A stretch of 56,762 nt of DNA from an uncultured Treponema sp. (GCA_947167745.1 CAMVJE010000010.1:1-56762), one strand, 5' to 3'; numbered from the stretch's first letter, positions 15,859 through 25,686 are shown. A program made the numbers and translations. The notes: generated by a model from the letters alone, not told the origin.

Positions 15859-16716
15859 CTATTTATCATCTTCGTCTTTCTCATCTTCCGGCATTTCATC
15901 ATCAACTCCGGAACGGTTTCTCAAATATTGAAAATTGGAATAGCCCTTTTTGTTACAACGCTCAATTAAATTCAATTCCTTGTTTCCTAAATCAAGTTCA
16001 AATGCTTTTTTTAAGTATTCTTTTGTGGCATCTTGATTTTCATTCTCGAAATTTATCTGGGACATTGCAATATAAACAAGGTATTTTTCACCTGGAATCT
16101 TCATACACTTTTCTGCATCTTCAAAATGTTTTTTTGCCTTGCCCTTGCCACCACCAAATAATCCCGGCGCATAAAAACACCAGTTTCCAAGACATACATG
16201 AGAAATAGCCCGGTCAGGATTAGCATTAATCGCTTTTTCGTAAAACCCCTTGACTCTCAATCCGTAGAAAAATGTAGCCGGAACGGAACGGGTCATATAA
16301 TAAGCTGTAACATCACCGGCAAACTGATACATCCAGTCACAAATCTGATTTTTCTGGCGATCATCAATACAGGCAAAATTATTCTTCATCAGACGCTTCA
16401 TTTCTGCACGAAGTTCTTTCTGATTTCCAACAGAATTCAATGCATGTTCGTAATACTCGATAAAATAAAGACTCTCTAAAATACATTTTTCCTGTTCGTA
16501 ATCCTTGGCATGATTCGGAAGTTCTGCAAGAGCCTCGTCTTTTAAGCGGTTTATGGTTGTATATACAAACTCGTCATCTTTACTTTTGAGAACAACCCTG
16601 TATGTAACGAATTCTTCGACTTTCTGCCTGGTAAAATCAGAAATTACATCCTCAGCAGAGAGAATCCCGCAGAAAAGAAAAAAAATCAAAAAAAAAGAAA
16701 ATAATCGCTCTTTCAT
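15859..16716 (-). CDS. Secreted TPR-like protein, YAPG paralogue 2
   Basis: A 285-residue protein with a hydrophobic signal peptide (residues 5-20, cleavage likely after LSA). The C-terminal half contains CFYAPGLFGGGKGKAKKHF, MSQINFENENQDA and a helical LKKAFELD repeat, matching the 281-residue protein at 11456-12301. It ends in an acidic tail (DDEMPEDEKDEDDK) that the paralogue lacks. No enzyme motif is seen. The pair lies on either side of gatCAB, in opposite orientation, which suggests an old duplication. Confidence 0.82.
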   Translation of the reverse strand: MKERLFSFFLIFFLFCGILSAEDVISDFTRQKVEEFVTYRVVLKSKDDEFVYTTINRLKDEALAELPNHAKDYEQEKCILESLYFIEYYEHALNSVGNQKELRAEMKRLMKNNFACIDDRQKNQICDWMYQFAGDVTAYYMTRSVPATFFYGLRVKGFYEKAINANPDRAISHVCLGNWCFYAPGLFGGGKGKAKKHFEDAEKCMKIPGEKYLVYIAMSQINFENENQDATKEYLKKAFELDLGNKELNLIERCNKKGYSNFQYLRNRSGVDDEMPEDEKDEDDK

Positions 16717-16757
16717 ATTAAATAAAACCCTGTAAAAAGAAAAAAGTAACAGCCCGT

Positions 16758-19154
16758 CTAGTCTTTAACAATCATCAGGCTTGACTCCTGATATTTCGGC
16801 AGGAAACGTTTGCTTCCGCTGTTTTCAAAACTTACCGTTATTGCGTATTCTCCCTCATCGTTGACTGCCGTGTTTGAGATGATGCCGTATCCGTAATCAT
16901 CGTGGTATATTCTTGCTCCCCGATGATATTTTCTCTGAATCTCGTCAGTGCCGAAATCCGGGTGACTTAAGCCCCGCTCTCCGTAATCCCCCTGATAAAA
17001 GCTGCTGCCCCGGTATCGTGAGGGAAGCTGACCGATTGCCTTTACGCCTTCCGTTCCCATTTCAAGCAAAAAAGGACTGCACTTCATGTATTCAATGTGG
17101 CCGTACATGCGTCGGACGGCGCAGCTCGTCAAATAAAGCTCGTTCTTCGCCCGGGTAATTCCCACATAACACAAGCGCCGTTCTTCTTCCATTTCTTCTT
17201 CGTCGTCGCCGTTCCTGGGGAAAACGCCCTCTTCCATGCCGGTCATAACGACCCGGTTGAATTCCAAGCCCTTGGTATTGTGCAATGTGATTAAAGTGAC
17301 GGCGTCTTCTGCCACATCCTCGTCTTGATTCGAGAGAGTGCGGTCAAGCTGAATGTTGTCAAGAAAATCCAGCAGCCCCTGACGGGCAAGTGGATAAGGA
17401 AGGGCAGAATTTGCAAGTTCCTGAATGTTCTCAACTCGGAAAGTATGGTCTTCCTTGTCCCTGTCATCATAATACTGTGAAAGGTCGGATTTTTTTGCTA
17501 TTGCCTCGATAAGCTCTGCCAGGCTTTTCTTGCTTTCCCTCTTTTTAAGTTCGTCTGAAGAATCCGCATTTTCTGAAATGACCTGACCTGCAAGTTCCCC
17601 TCCGGCCGTGGTGTCTTCCTCAAAAAGAGATTCGATTTCCTCGATTAATTCGGCGAATTTTGCCACCTCAGACTTGCTTTTTCCCGAAAGCCGTCCTGTC
17701 ATGTAGCGGCAGGCGGCGATGATGTCATTCTTCTCAAAATTTTGAATCTCCACGCCATTTTCGCCTGTCACTTGCCATTCACTCTGGGCGCAGGCGACGA
17801 TAGAGTCCTGAGTCTTTTTTCCGATTCCCCTGGCAGGTTTATTTATGATTCGGTGAAAGGCGATTTCATTTTTGTGATTCGCGAGCAATTCCAACCAGGC
17901 GACAAGGTCTTTGACTTCTTCCCGCTCAAAGAATTTAAGGGAGCCGACAATCACATAGGGGATTTTTTTTCGCACGAACTCGCTCTCAAATCCCATGGAC
18001 TGGGCATTAGTTCTATATAATATCGCCCATTCTGAATAAGGAACTCCCATCGCATGAGTTTTCTGTACTAAATCCGCACAGAAATGAACCTCATCGTCCT
18101 GATTAGGCAGGAAAGCCAGTACAGGAGTCTTTCCGCTTCCCCTCTCAGCCCGAAGAGTTTTTCCCAAGCGGCCGGAATTATTCTTAATCACATTGTCCGC
18201 CAGAGAAAGAATTTCCTGAGTTGAGCGGTAATTGCTTTCAAGGCGGACGATTTTAGTTCCCTCAAAGATTTTTGGGAAATTCAGGATATTTTGAATCTCC
18301 GCCCCTCGGAATTTGTAAATGGACTGGTCATCATCACCGACAACGCAGACATAAGTTCCGCTCCCCTCTTTTAAGCCTGAAAGAGCCTCCAGCAATTTGA
18401 ACTGAGCCACATTGGAGTCCTGATACTCGTCCACCATAATCACCCGGAAACGGCGGTACATTTTTTCACGGAGAGAGGCATTTTGGGTAAGTGCCAGATA
18501 TGGAAGCAAAATCAAATCGCCGAAATCCACATTCCCTGTAGCACGAAGTCGTTTCTCGTAAGCGGCGTACATTTCGGCAAAATCAGTTGGATTTAAGAAT
18601 TCATCGCGGGTCAAAAGCTCCGGGGAATCCGGCAAGAGGCAATAATCTTTTGCAAGGGAAATCTTTCGCGCATAGGTCGCCGCCTCTTTTTTTGTCAGCT
18701 TTGGCTCGACTTTCTGAATCAGGGAGACAACATCTTCATCATCATAAACAGTGAAATTCGGGCTGAAGCCAAGGTCGCCTCCCGCATCATCGGCATAAAG
18801 GCGCAAAAACCAAGCCCCGAAGGAGTGAAATGTTTTGATTTGAGAATATTCTGCCCGGCTTTCAAGGTCAATGGCACGTTCATGCATCTCTGCGGCCGCT
18901 TTTTTGGTGAAGGTGACCGCAAGAATCGAATGGGGATTTACACCCTTTTCGCCAATCAGGTAGGCAATTTTTGTCGTAATGACACGGGTTTTTCCAGAGC
19001 CAGCCCCGGCCAGAATCAAAAGAGGGCTTCCCTCGTGGACGACGGCCTCGTACTGCTCAGGATTTAAAACCGAGAGATATTCTTTTGCATGCTCGGAAAG
19101 CTCGCCCGTCTGAGAATCTGTGATACCCGAAAGAATTTCGTCCTCGATTGCCAT
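16758..19154 (-). CDS. UvrD/PcrA-type superfamily 1 ATP-dependent DNA helicase
   Basis: A 798-residue 3'-5' DNA helicase. Motifs in order: Q motif LNPEQYEAV near 30, Walker A AGAGSGKT near 52, TFTKKAAAEM (Ia), MVDEYQDSN (II), VGDDDQSIYKFRGAE (III), RLESNYRST (IV), LITLHNTKGLEFNRV (V) and LCYVGITRAKNEL (VI). The C-terminal 60 residues form a small SH3-like domain (GARIYHDDYGYGII, ITVSFENSGSKRFL) as in PcrA/UvrD, which contacts RNA polymerase and UvrB. An acidic insert (about 520-560) lies in domain 2B. It starts 9 bases after the chagasin-like gene and is probably the last gene of the ftsH operon. Confidence 0.92.
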   Translation of the reverse strand: MAIEDEILSGITDSQTGELSEHAKEYLSVLNPEQYEAVVHEGSPLLILAGAGSGKTRVITTKIAYLIGEKGVNPHSILAVTFTKKAAAEMHERAIDLESRAEYSQIKTFHSFGAWFLRLYADDAGGDLGFSPNFTVYDDEDVVSLIQKVEPKLTKKEAATYARKISLAKDYCLLPDSPELLTRDEFLNPTDFAEMYAAYEKRLRATGNVDFGDLILLPYLALTQNASLREKMYRRFRVIMVDEYQDSNVAQFKLLEALSGLKEGSGTYVCVVGDDDQSIYKFRGAEIQNILNFPKIFEGTKIVRLESNYRSTQEILSLADNVIKNNSGRLGKTLRAERGSGKTPVLAFLPNQDDEVHFCADLVQKTHAMGVPYSEWAILYRTNAQSMGFESEFVRKKIPYVIVGSLKFFEREEVKDLVAWLELLANHKNEIAFHRIINKPARGIGKKTQDSIVACAQSEWQVTGENGVEIQNFEKNDIIAACRYMTGRLSGKSKSEVAKFAELIEEIESLFEEDTTAGGELAGQVISENADSSDELKKRESKKSLAELIEAIAKKSDLSQYYDDRDKEDHTFRVENIQELANSALPYPLARQGLLDFLDNIQLDRTLSNQDEDVAEDAVTLITLHNTKGLEFNRVVMTGMEEGVFPRNGDDEEEMEEERRLCYVGITRAKNELYLTSCAVRRMYGHIEYMKCSPFLLEMGTEGVKAIGQLPSRYRGSSFYQGDYGERGLSHPDFGTDEIQRKYHRGARIYHDDYGYGIISNTAVNDEGEYAITVSFENSGSKRFLPKYQESSLMIVKD

Positions 19155-19163
19155 TTAAAATAT

Positions 19164-19589
19164 TTACTCAGCGGAAAGAAGCTTAAGTCCAGTTGAAAGA
19201 TTGGAATCAACTGTAACTTCATACACTCGCTTTTGGCTTGGACTAGCATTTGCTCGCGCATAGGTGAAAACGACTTGAGTTCTACCTTCTTTTTTACCTT
19301 GCAGAATAAAAGTATGGATTCCGCCGACTCCAACCCGCTCAGAACCAGAATTATTCTGAACAAAATTGTCAGAAAACGAAGCCACAATTGATTTGTCTTC
19401 GATATTGTATGTCCATGAATAACCAGTGCTAGGATTTGAGTCTAAAATAATAAAGATATTTGAACCGTCACTTGTTCCAGAACTTGCGGAGCCTTCAGCA
19501 ACAGCCGTTGAAGTCGAACCACATGAAATAAAGCCCGCAGATAGCAAAGCGATAGCAAAAAAAGTAGAAATAAGATGTAATTTTTTCAT
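19164..19589 (-). CDS. Lipoprotein of the chagasin-like cysteine protease inhibitor family (I42)
   Basis: A 141-residue lipoprotein: basic n-region MKKLH, hydrophobic core, then FISC as a spirochaete-style lipobox near residue 24, and a Ser/Gly linker. The mature domain has the three chagasin loops: NPSTGYSW (NPTTGY loop), GVGG followed by HTFILQGKKEG, and FTYARANAS at the position of the RPW/F loop. Chagasin-type inhibitors block papain-like proteases; the target is unknown here. The ATG at 19589 is chosen because GGAGG lies 8 bases upstream; the longer frame from 19604 would start inside that site. Confidence 0.8.
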   Translation of the reverse strand: MKKLHLISTFFAIALLSAGFISCGSTSTAVAEGSASSGTSDGSNIFIILDSNPSTGYSWTYNIEDKSIVASFSDNFVQNNSGSERVGVGGIHTFILQGKKEGRTQVVFTYARANASPSQKRVYEVTVDSNLSTGLKLLSAE

Positions 19590-19622
19590 ATTATTTTCCT
19601 CCATAAATATTTTATATAATTT

Positions 19623-21179
19623 CTAAAGATTCTGAGCAAATTTCAGTTGGTCAGAATCCTTGATTTTTTCGTTTAAGGGCGAGTCGCTTACGAAATCACC
19701 GTTCAAATCCACATCGCCGCTGGAAGTGATTTTTACGCGGACAAGGCGGCCTGTTTTGACAGCATTTTTTTCACTTTCTGAACTTCTGTCGTATCGAACA
19801 ACCACGCTTCCGTCAACTTCTGGCGCCTGAAACCAAGCCCTGCCAATTGCCAGTCCCTCGTCAGGGTTTTCGCTACTTTCAGAAAGAACTTCTTCAATGA
19901 GAATGTCGTATTCATCTCCAGTACGCATTTTTAATCTTCTGCGGGTAATTTCTGCCTGAATTTCCACCAGTTCGGCCGCACGCTTTTCTGCAATTTTTTG
20001 GGGAACCTGCTTTTTAAAATCGTAGGCTGGCGTATCGTCTTCTTTTGAATAAGAAAAACAGCCGCTCCAGTCCGTGTCAATTTCGCGAAGGAAGGCCTTA
20101 GTGTTCTCAAAGGCAGCGTCACTTTCTCCGGGGAAGCCCGCCATAAAGGTGGTTCGGATTGCGGCATCTGGGAAAAACGAGCGGATTTTTGCTATCAAAG
20201 CCTTGTATTTTTCACGACTTCCAACCCTATTCATCTTTTTGATGATTTCATCGTCACCATTTTGGAAAGGAATATCAAAATAATGAAGGAAACGGGAATC
20301 AGCCTGCATTACCGGCAAAATATCCTCGTTAAAGTGATCGGGATGAATGTACAAAAGCCGAACCACAAAAGTTCCCTGAATTTGAGAAATCATCTTGATA
20401 AGCCGTGCTAGTCCAGATTCAGATTTAGAAGAAGGCTCAGCCAGATTCACACGGATATTATTTTCACCATCATTTAATCTGCGTCCATCCGAGTCCATCT
20501 GCGTCAAAACTTCGCTTCCGGGAGTTCCGTTTGGCAGGAATGTTCGTCCGTCACCGAAACAGTTGTCCGTGGCTCCAGTTCCGTAGGCCGCAAGATCCTG
20601 GCCAATCAGATTGATTTCGTATACACCTTTTGAAACCAAGTCCTTGATTTCAGAAATGATTTCATCTGCTTTTCGGCTGCGTAAATCACCACGGATAATA
20701 GGAATGGCACAGAAGGAACAGCGGTTATTGCAACCTTCAGTGATTTTGACGAAAGCCATGCCCGGAAAAGAAAGAAGAATGTCACGGTCGCCGCAGCATA
20801 CGCCTTCCTGCTTGGGAACAAGAAGAGGACGCTCGTCATTCATAAGAGGCTCAATGATTTTGTAGATTTCGTCAAGTTTTCCGTTACCAAAAAATCCGTC
20901 GGCTTCGGTCAAATCGTCTTTTAATTCGCTGGCATAACGCTGGGCAAGACATCCAGCGAGCAAAATTTTTGCCCGGGGATACATTTGCCTGGCGCTCATA
21001 ACGGCATTAATACTCTCACTTTTGGCAGATTCGATAAATCCGCAAGAGTTTACGATGATTAAATCAGCCTCAGAAGCTTCAAAAGTTTGCTCCCAGTCTT
21101 TTTTTTTGAGAAGATTGATGATAAGCTCGCCGTCAACCTGATTCTTTGCACATCCGTGCTGGTCAATAAAAAATTTCAT
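19623..21179 (-). CDS. rimO: Ribosomal protein S12 methylthiotransferase RimO with an internal insertion
   Basis: A radical-SAM enzyme that adds a methylthio group to an aspartate of ribosomal protein S12. The N-terminal MTTase domain has HGCAKNQVDGE (C10), NSCGFIESA (C46) and AGCLAQRY (C77) for the auxiliary cluster; CNNRCSFC (C150, C154, C157) binds the SAM cluster; a TRAM domain ends the protein. At 518 residues it is longer than the usual 430-450. The excess is about 52 residues after LAAYGTG (about 203-255), and part of it is encoded by a dispersed palindromic repeat. The ATG at 21179 gives the usual RimO start; the longer frame uses a TTG at 21227. Confidence 0.92.
   Translation of the reverse strand: MKFFIDQHGCAKNQVDGELIINLLKKKDWEQTFEASEADLIIVNSCGFIESAKSESINAVMSARQMYPRAKILLAGCLAQRYASELKDDLTEADGFFGNGKLDEIYKIIEPLMNDERPLLVPKQEGVCCGDRDILLSFPGMAFVKITEGCNNRCSFCAIPIIRGDLRSRKADEIISEIKDLVSKGVYEINLIGQDLAAYGTGATDNCFGDGRTFLPNGTPGSEVLTQMDSDGRRLNDGENNIRVNLAEPSSKSESGLARLIKMISQIQGTFVVRLLYIHPDHFNEDILPVMQADSRFLHYFDIPFQNGDDEIIKKMNRVGSREKYKALIAKIRSFFPDAAIRTTFMAGFPGESDAAFENTKAFLREIDTDWSGCFSYSKEDDTPAYDFKKQVPQKIAEKRAAELVEIQAEITRRRLKMRTGDEYDILIEEVLSESSENPDEGLAIGRAWFQAPEVDGSVVVRYDRSSESEKNAVKTGRLVRVKITSSGDVDLNGDFVSDSPLNEKIKDSDQLKFAQNL
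20436..20509 (-). repeat. Palindromic dispersed repeat, family B, copy inside rimO
   Basis: Minus strand begins GACGCAGATGGACTCGGATG, then ACGCAGATTA, a TGAAAAT centre and TCCGTGTGAATCTG. The minus strand of 49600-49665 has CGGAT..ACGCAGATTA, TGAAAAT and TCTGTGTGCATCTG in the same order. It is translated in frame as a Asp/Asn/Arg-rich segment of RimO. Confidence 0.7.
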
Positions 21180-21260
21180 AGGCAATGTAATGTGGCTTAG
21201 ACTTTGCACAACCACCGCAAATTCCAAACTTTCAACTTTCCGTTTTCAGTTTTCCGCTTT
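21180..21260 (-). repeat. A-rich heptamer-like direct repeats between rodZ and rimO
   Basis: After the rodZ stop the minus strand reads GAAAGCGGAAAACTGAAAAC then GGAAAGTTGAAAGTTTGG: GAAA recurs every 7-8 bases. A similar GAAAGTTGAAAATTGAG lies at 47613-47631. The rest of the gap holds no gene. Confidence 0.5.
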
Positions 21261-22349
21261 CTATTCAATGTCAACGATGACGACTTTATAACGGCCGTCA
21301 GTATCTTTAATCCACTTTATATCCTGAGCAATGACTTCACCGGCACGAGGAACGGCCAAATCATAGGTTTTTCCGTTTGCAACAACCTGAAGCTTAACTG
21401 CATTACCATTTGAAATCCACATTCGGATACCATTGCTGGCACTCATACTGAGAATATCGCCGTTTGCAAAATAATCTTCGATTGTTTCTTTGCGATCCGG
21501 GCGATAGCGGAAGAGACATCCGCCTCGGAATGTTGCATTTACGATGAATGGATAAGCTCTTGTATCAGAGAAAATTTCTGTTCGAGACTGTTCTTTCGGC
21601 AAATCTTCAGCATTAGGAATTTGATTTTCATCAGGAGAAGCGACAGCGATATTTGCAGCATTTTTGAGCATAATCTTAACTTCTGCACCACGGTCAACAT
21701 TCTTCAGAGAAACATCTGAAACATAAACAATTATATCAGGGATAGAATTTCCATCTGCATCAACTTCAAGTTCTTCACCAAGTTCCACATACTGCATTCC
21801 AGCAGGTGTCTCAAGGGCAAAAATTCCTTCAGTATCAGCAACAGTGAGGAAAATATTTCCAGCATCACTGCCCATGATAAGTTGATCACTCTTGTAAAGT
21901 CGCCCTGAAAATGGCTTTTCCGTAAGTTCGTATTTTTTAAACTCCGCATTTCTGGAAAGGGCAGAATCATTTTCTGCATCAGCCATGTTTGATTTTAATA
22001 TAGCCGTCAGCGTGATAATTACCGCAATCACAAAAACCATGGAGAAAGCTATAATAAGCGGAATAAGGAATTTGGGCCGATCTCTTGCTGTCAAAGCCAG
22101 TGGAGGCGGAGTTTCCTGAATTTTTTTTGCGTGATAAAGCGTAGTTACATGATTTACATCAACTTCAAGATATTCAGCATAATTCTTCAGAAAACCAACC
22201 AGATAAGGTTCTCCCGGAAAAACCGAAGACTCTTCATTTTCAAGAGCCTCAAGATATTCCTGAGTAATGGAAGTTTCCCTGGATATTGTTTCTAATTCAA
22301 TTCCCTTTTCTTCACGAGCTTTTTTTAAGATTTCTCCATAGCTTTCCAT
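21261..22349 (-). CDS. RodZ-like helix-turn-helix membrane protein
   Basis: A 362-residue bitopic protein. Residues 1-75 form the RodZ-type HTH (YGEILKKAREEKGIELETIS, then ITQEYLEALENE and the FPGEPYLVGFLKNYAEYL block), a basic linker precedes one membrane span (about 94-118), and the rest is extracytoplasmic, ending in an all-beta domain (about 260-362). RodZ links MreB to the elongation machinery and sets cell shape. It starts 7 bases after lolA and belongs to the ftsH-lolA-rodZ-rimO unit. Confidence 0.88.
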   Translation of the reverse strand: MESYGEILKKAREEKGIELETISRETSITQEYLEALENEESSVFPGEPYLVGFLKNYAEYLEVDVNHVTTLYHAKKIQETPPPLALTARDRPKFLIPLIIAFSMVFVIAVIITLTAILKSNMADAENDSALSRNAEFKKYELTEKPFSGRLYKSDQLIMGSDAGNIFLTVADTEGIFALETPAGMQYVELGEELEVDADGNSIPDIIVYVSDVSLKNVDRGAEVKIMLKNAANIAVASPDENQIPNAEDLPKEQSRTEIFSDTRAYPFIVNATFRGGCLFRYRPDRKETIEDYFANGDILSMSASNGIRMWISNGNAVKLQVVANGKTYDLAVPRAGEVIAQDIKWIKDTDGRYKVVIVDIE

Positions 22350-22356
22350 TTTTTAT

Positions 22357-23028
22357 TTACTCCGAAAACAAGAAATTATTGTAATTATTAGCTGAAGTCG
22401 GCGGATCATAGATAAATCTCTGGTCAGAGATTCCTTTATTCAGTGCATAATTCTTAAAATCAAAAACAAATTCATCTCCCTGAGGAGTTGTTGCCTTAAG
22501 TCGCCGAATAAGCATTGTTTCAGGAGAAATGGCCATTTTAATTGTTGAAAATGCCTCGCTCATATTTCGTCTGCGCAGAATAAGGTTTACAACTCTTTCT
22601 TCACTGCCCTCATCAAGAGGCTGAGCTTCCTGACCAGTCTCATATGCAGGCGAATAATACCGGCCTAGCAGGGAAAGACCTTGTGCTGTGGCCAAATTTG
22701 CCCCGGAATTTGAAGAATTGTCTACGCTCTGATTGAGGATAGCTGCACTTCCTGGCAGATAAATAGTCAGCAAATCACCGTTAAAGCAAATAACCTGCTC
22801 TTCTGGATTCGTAAAATCGATTCGAAGAAGATTAGGTGCCTTATAGGAAAGGTGACCGCTCATTGAATTTTTCCCGGCTTTAATATCGATATCAGCTTCG
22901 TAATCTTTTATGGTTGCATAATTTTCTGACACCGATTTAAAGAAAGATGAAGCGGTGAGAATCCCCTGAGCAAAAAGAGCCAGTGTAAATGTAGATAAAG
23001 CCGCAACAACAAAAATTAACTTTTTCAT
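22357..23028 (-). CDS. lolA: LolA-like outer-membrane lipoprotein carrier
   Basis: A 223-residue periplasmic protein with a signal peptide ([20 protein letters not shown], cleavage near residue 21). The mature part has the LolA beta-barrel pattern: the FTNPEEQVICFNGDLLTIY segment, then LLGRYY, and a C-terminal FDFKNYALNKGISDQRFIYD block of the type NxxxxxxFxF. LolA carries lipoproteins across the periplasm. ATGA overlaps the ftsH stop. The assignment is by fold pattern; related periplasmic carriers are possible. Confidence 0.8.
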   Translation of the reverse strand: MKKLIFVVAALSTFTLALFAQGILTASSFFKSVSENYATIKDYEADIDIKAGKNSMSGHLSYKAPNLLRIDFTNPEEQVICFNGDLLTIYLPGSAAILNQSVDNSSNSGANLATAQGLSLLGRYYSPAYETGQEAQPLDEGSEERVVNLILRRRNMSEAFSTIKMAISPETMLIRRLKATTPQGDEFVFDFKNYALNKGISDQRFIYDPPTSANNYNNFLFSE

Positions 23029-25112
23029 TCATTCGTTCCTTCAGATTCAGGTTGTGAAACAGAGTCTGTAATTTCTTCACAATGTTCATGAGCCCTGATG
23101 ATTTCGTTGAATTCCTTTGAATCCATTGTTTCAACTTCAAGAAGCCGGTTTGAAATATAATCAAGCAAGTCTTTTTTTGACCGGAGTAATTCCAAAACAT
23201 GATTATACCTCTCATTCATGATTCTTGCGATTTCTTCATCGATAAAGTTTTGAGTTTCTTCACTGAATTCACGCACAAGATTTGGTTCCCCACCGCGCTG
23301 ACCAAGCACACCGCGTCCGAGAGTCATGTTCTTAAATTTGTCGCTCATACCGTAATCAGTAATCATGCGTTTGATGATGTCAGTAGCCTGAGCGATGTCA
23401 TTTGATGCCCCCGTAGAAACATCACCGAGCATGATTTCTTCTGCAGCCCGGCCTCCGAGAGAGGAATCAACCTCGTTAATCATATCACCACGTGTCATAA
23501 AGTGCTTTTCTTCCTTTTCTTCACGGAACTGAGTAAATCCGCCGACACCATGAGAGCGTGGTACAACTGTAATTTTATTGACAGGTGTATGACCTGGAGT
23601 AAATGATGCAACCAGTGCATGACCGGTTTCATGAACAGCCACAAGACGCATTTCCTTTTCGTTTTCTTTGCGGCTTTTCTTTTTGAGACCGATACTGACC
23701 TTGTCGATTGCGTCATTAAAATCATTCATTGAAACTTTGTCATGACCGTTACGGACAGCAAGAAGGGCTGCCTCATTGACGACATTAGCCAAATCAGCAC
23801 CTGCAAATCCAACGGTTCCGTGCGCAAGGGATTCAAAATCTACTGAATCATCAATTTTAACATTCTTTGCGTGAATCTTAAGAATTGCCTCACGACCTTT
23901 TACATCAGGACGCTCAACCGGTACCTGACGGTCAAAGCGACCAGGGCGGAGTAAAGCCGGGTCAAGAACGTCTGCACGGTTTGTTGCAGCAAGGATAATA
24001 AGGCCCTTTTCGTTGTCAAAGCCGTCCATTTCGACCAAAAGCTGGTTCAAAGTCTGCTCGCGTTCATCATTGCTTGAGAATCCGTTCATTCGGCTTTTAC
24101 CAATTGCATCAATCTCATCAATAAAAATGATACACGGAGCCTTTTCGCGGGCCTGCTTGAATAAATCACGGACACGGCTTGCACCTACACCAACGAACAT
24201 TTCGACGAAATCAGAGCCTGAAATTCTGAAGAAAGGAACGCCTGCCTCACCTGCTACTGCACGAGCAAGAAGTGTTTTACCTGTTCCAGGCGGGCCGACC
24301 AAAAGAACACCCTTAGGGATTTTTCCACCGATATCTGTGTATTTTTTGGGAGACTTAAGGAAATCCACGACTTCAACAAGTTCATCTTTTGCCTCATCAA
24401 CACCAGCGACATCATCAAAGCGGGTTTTTACCTTACCTTCATCAACGGCCTTTGAACGGTTTCCGCCTCCAAAAACAGAGCCGATACCGCCCATTCCGCC
24501 GCCCATTTTGTGGAATACAATTACCCAAAGCCCCACAAGAACTATGACCGGGAGAAGATTGAACAGAAGCTGAAGCAAAATACTCGGCTGCTTATTTATG
24601 AATTTATAGCGGAAAACTAAATCACTGTTATCAGAATGCTTTTCTTTAGTGACTGCTACATGCTCATCAAGGAATTCCATAAATTTGGAAGTAAGCACGC
24701 CTGTCGTTTTGTAAACATCCCGGTTCTGAATCTGCTGAGGCCGCCTATAAGAAGAGAGAGACTTGATAGGGCTAATTTCAACCCCATCTGTAACTTCTGA
24801 AAACTTTTTGGGCCCATATCCAATAAAAGTATCCTCGCTCATCTCAAGCTGTACGATTTTTTCATCTTCGATAAGCTGTTTGAATTCAGAAAAATCAATT
24901 CTGGTTTCCGGCTTTTGCAAAAGGACAAAATTTACAAAAAACAATGCGAGAACAATCGCAATCATCAGTGTAAGGAATGGAAATTTAAAAGGCTTTTTTC
25001 CTTTATTTGGATCACCGCTGTCATTAGAATCTGGGTCAAACTTAAAGAAGTTGTAGGGATCCTGATCAAGTTTATTTTTATCGTCTTTTTTGTTTTCGTT
25101 ATTTTCTGCCAT
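23025..25112 (-). CDS. ftsH: ATP-dependent zinc metalloprotease FtsH
   Basis: A membrane-anchored AAA+ protease for damaged membrane proteins and regulators, about 695 residues. Two membrane spans (about 45-65 and 180-202) flank a 110-residue periplasmic part. Walker A GPPGTGKT is near 275, Walker B IIFIDEID near 330, the SRH region [19 protein letters not shown] follows, and the zinc site HETGH is near 496 with a third ligand in [12 protein letters not shown]. An Asn/Asp/Lys-rich N-terminal tail of about 40 residues precedes the first span. Tandem ATG codons at 25115 and 25112 follow a GAGAAAG; the second has better spacing. Confidence 0.97.
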   Translation of the reverse strand: MAENNENKKDDKNKLDQDPYNFFKFDPDSNDSGDPNKGKKPFKFPFLTLMIAIVLALFFVNFVLLQKPETRIDFSEFKQLIEDEKIVQLEMSEDTFIGYGPKKFSEVTDGVEISPIKSLSSYRRPQQIQNRDVYKTTGVLTSKFMEFLDEHVAVTKEKHSDNSDLVFRYKFINKQPSILLQLLFNLLPVIVLVGLWVIVFHKMGGGMGGIGSVFGGGNRSKAVDEGKVKTRFDDVAGVDEAKDELVEVVDFLKSPKKYTDIGGKIPKGVLLVGPPGTGKTLLARAVAGEAGVPFFRISGSDFVEMFVGVGASRVRDLFKQAREKAPCIIFIDEIDAIGKSRMNGFSSNDEREQTLNQLLVEMDGFDNEKGLIILAATNRADVLDPALLRPGRFDRQVPVERPDVKGREAILKIHAKNVKIDDSVDFESLAHGTVGFAGADLANVVNEAALLAVRNGHDKVSMNDFNDAIDKVSIGLKKKSRKENEKEMRLVAVHETGHALVASFTPGHTPVNKITVVPRSHGVGGFTQFREEKEEKHFMTRGDMINEVDSSLGGRAAEEIMLGDVSTGASNDIAQATDIIKRMITDYGMSDKFKNMTLGRGVLGQRGGEPNLVREFSEETQNFIDEEIARIMNERYNHVLELLRSKKDLLDYISNRLLEVETMDSKEFNEIIRAHEHCEEITDSVSQPESEGTNE

Positions 25113-25185
25113 CATCTTTCTCAATATAAATTAATTCTATCCTATAAATATAGAGAAAATTTTGCATTTAGTGAAGAGAAAAATC

Positions 25186-25212
25186 TAAAGTCGTGATTTT
25201 AACTTCCGAAAA
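25186..25212 (+). promoter_or_regulatory. Sigma-28 (FliA)-type promoter of fliS-flgN
   Basis: TAAAGTCG (25186-25193), 11-base spacer, TCCGAAAA (25205-25212). The classical FliA consensus is TAAAGTTT-N11-GCCGATAA, so the spacing is exact and 12 of 16 positions match. Confidence 0.7.
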
Positions 25213-25245
25213 TAATAAAGAATATCTGTTTTCGGGAGGGAAAAC

Positions 25246-25686
25246 ATGGCATTTGGCAATCCTTACGCAGCATATCAGACTACAGCCGTCAAAACAGCAA
25301 GTCAGGGAAAGCTTGTCGTTATGCTCTATCAGGGAGCAGAACGGGAACTCAGCTCAGCCCTCAAATGTTTTGGTCCGGACGAAAAAATTCCAGCCTCATC
25401 AGTCGAATCATTCGGTAAACATGTTATGAAGACTCAGGAGATCATCAATGAACTTCAGGTTTCTCTCGACATGGACAAAGGCGGTCAGCTTTCTCAAAAT
25501 CTTATGTCGCTCTATGTCTATTTTAACAAAGAACTTTTGGACATCAGCATAAAACAAGACAAAGCGAAACTGTCGCAAATTCTTGAAATGATTAAACAAC
25601 TCGGCTCTGCCTGGGAAATTGCGGCCGCAAATACTCAGACAAATACAAATCCACAGGTGCAGAGAACCCTCAATATCACGAGCTAG
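25246..25686 (+). CDS. fliS: Flagellar export chaperone FliS
   Basis: A 146-residue helical chaperone that holds flagellin before export. PYAAYQTTAVKTASQGKLV and VMLYQGAERELSSAL are the FliS signature at the N-terminus; four helices follow with LMSLYVYFNKELLDISIKQD near 85. The ATG at 25246 follows GGGAGG by five bases. It lies behind a sigma-28-type promoter and is followed after 10 bases by an FlgN-like gene, the usual late flagellar chaperone pairing. Confidence 0.95.
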   Translation: MAFGNPYAAYQTTAVKTASQGKLVVMLYQGAERELSSALKCFGPDEKIPASSVESFGKHVMKTQEIINELQVSLDMDKGGQLSQNLMSLYVYFNKELLDISIKQDKAKLSQILEMIKQLGSAWEIAAANTQTNTNPQVQRTLNITS

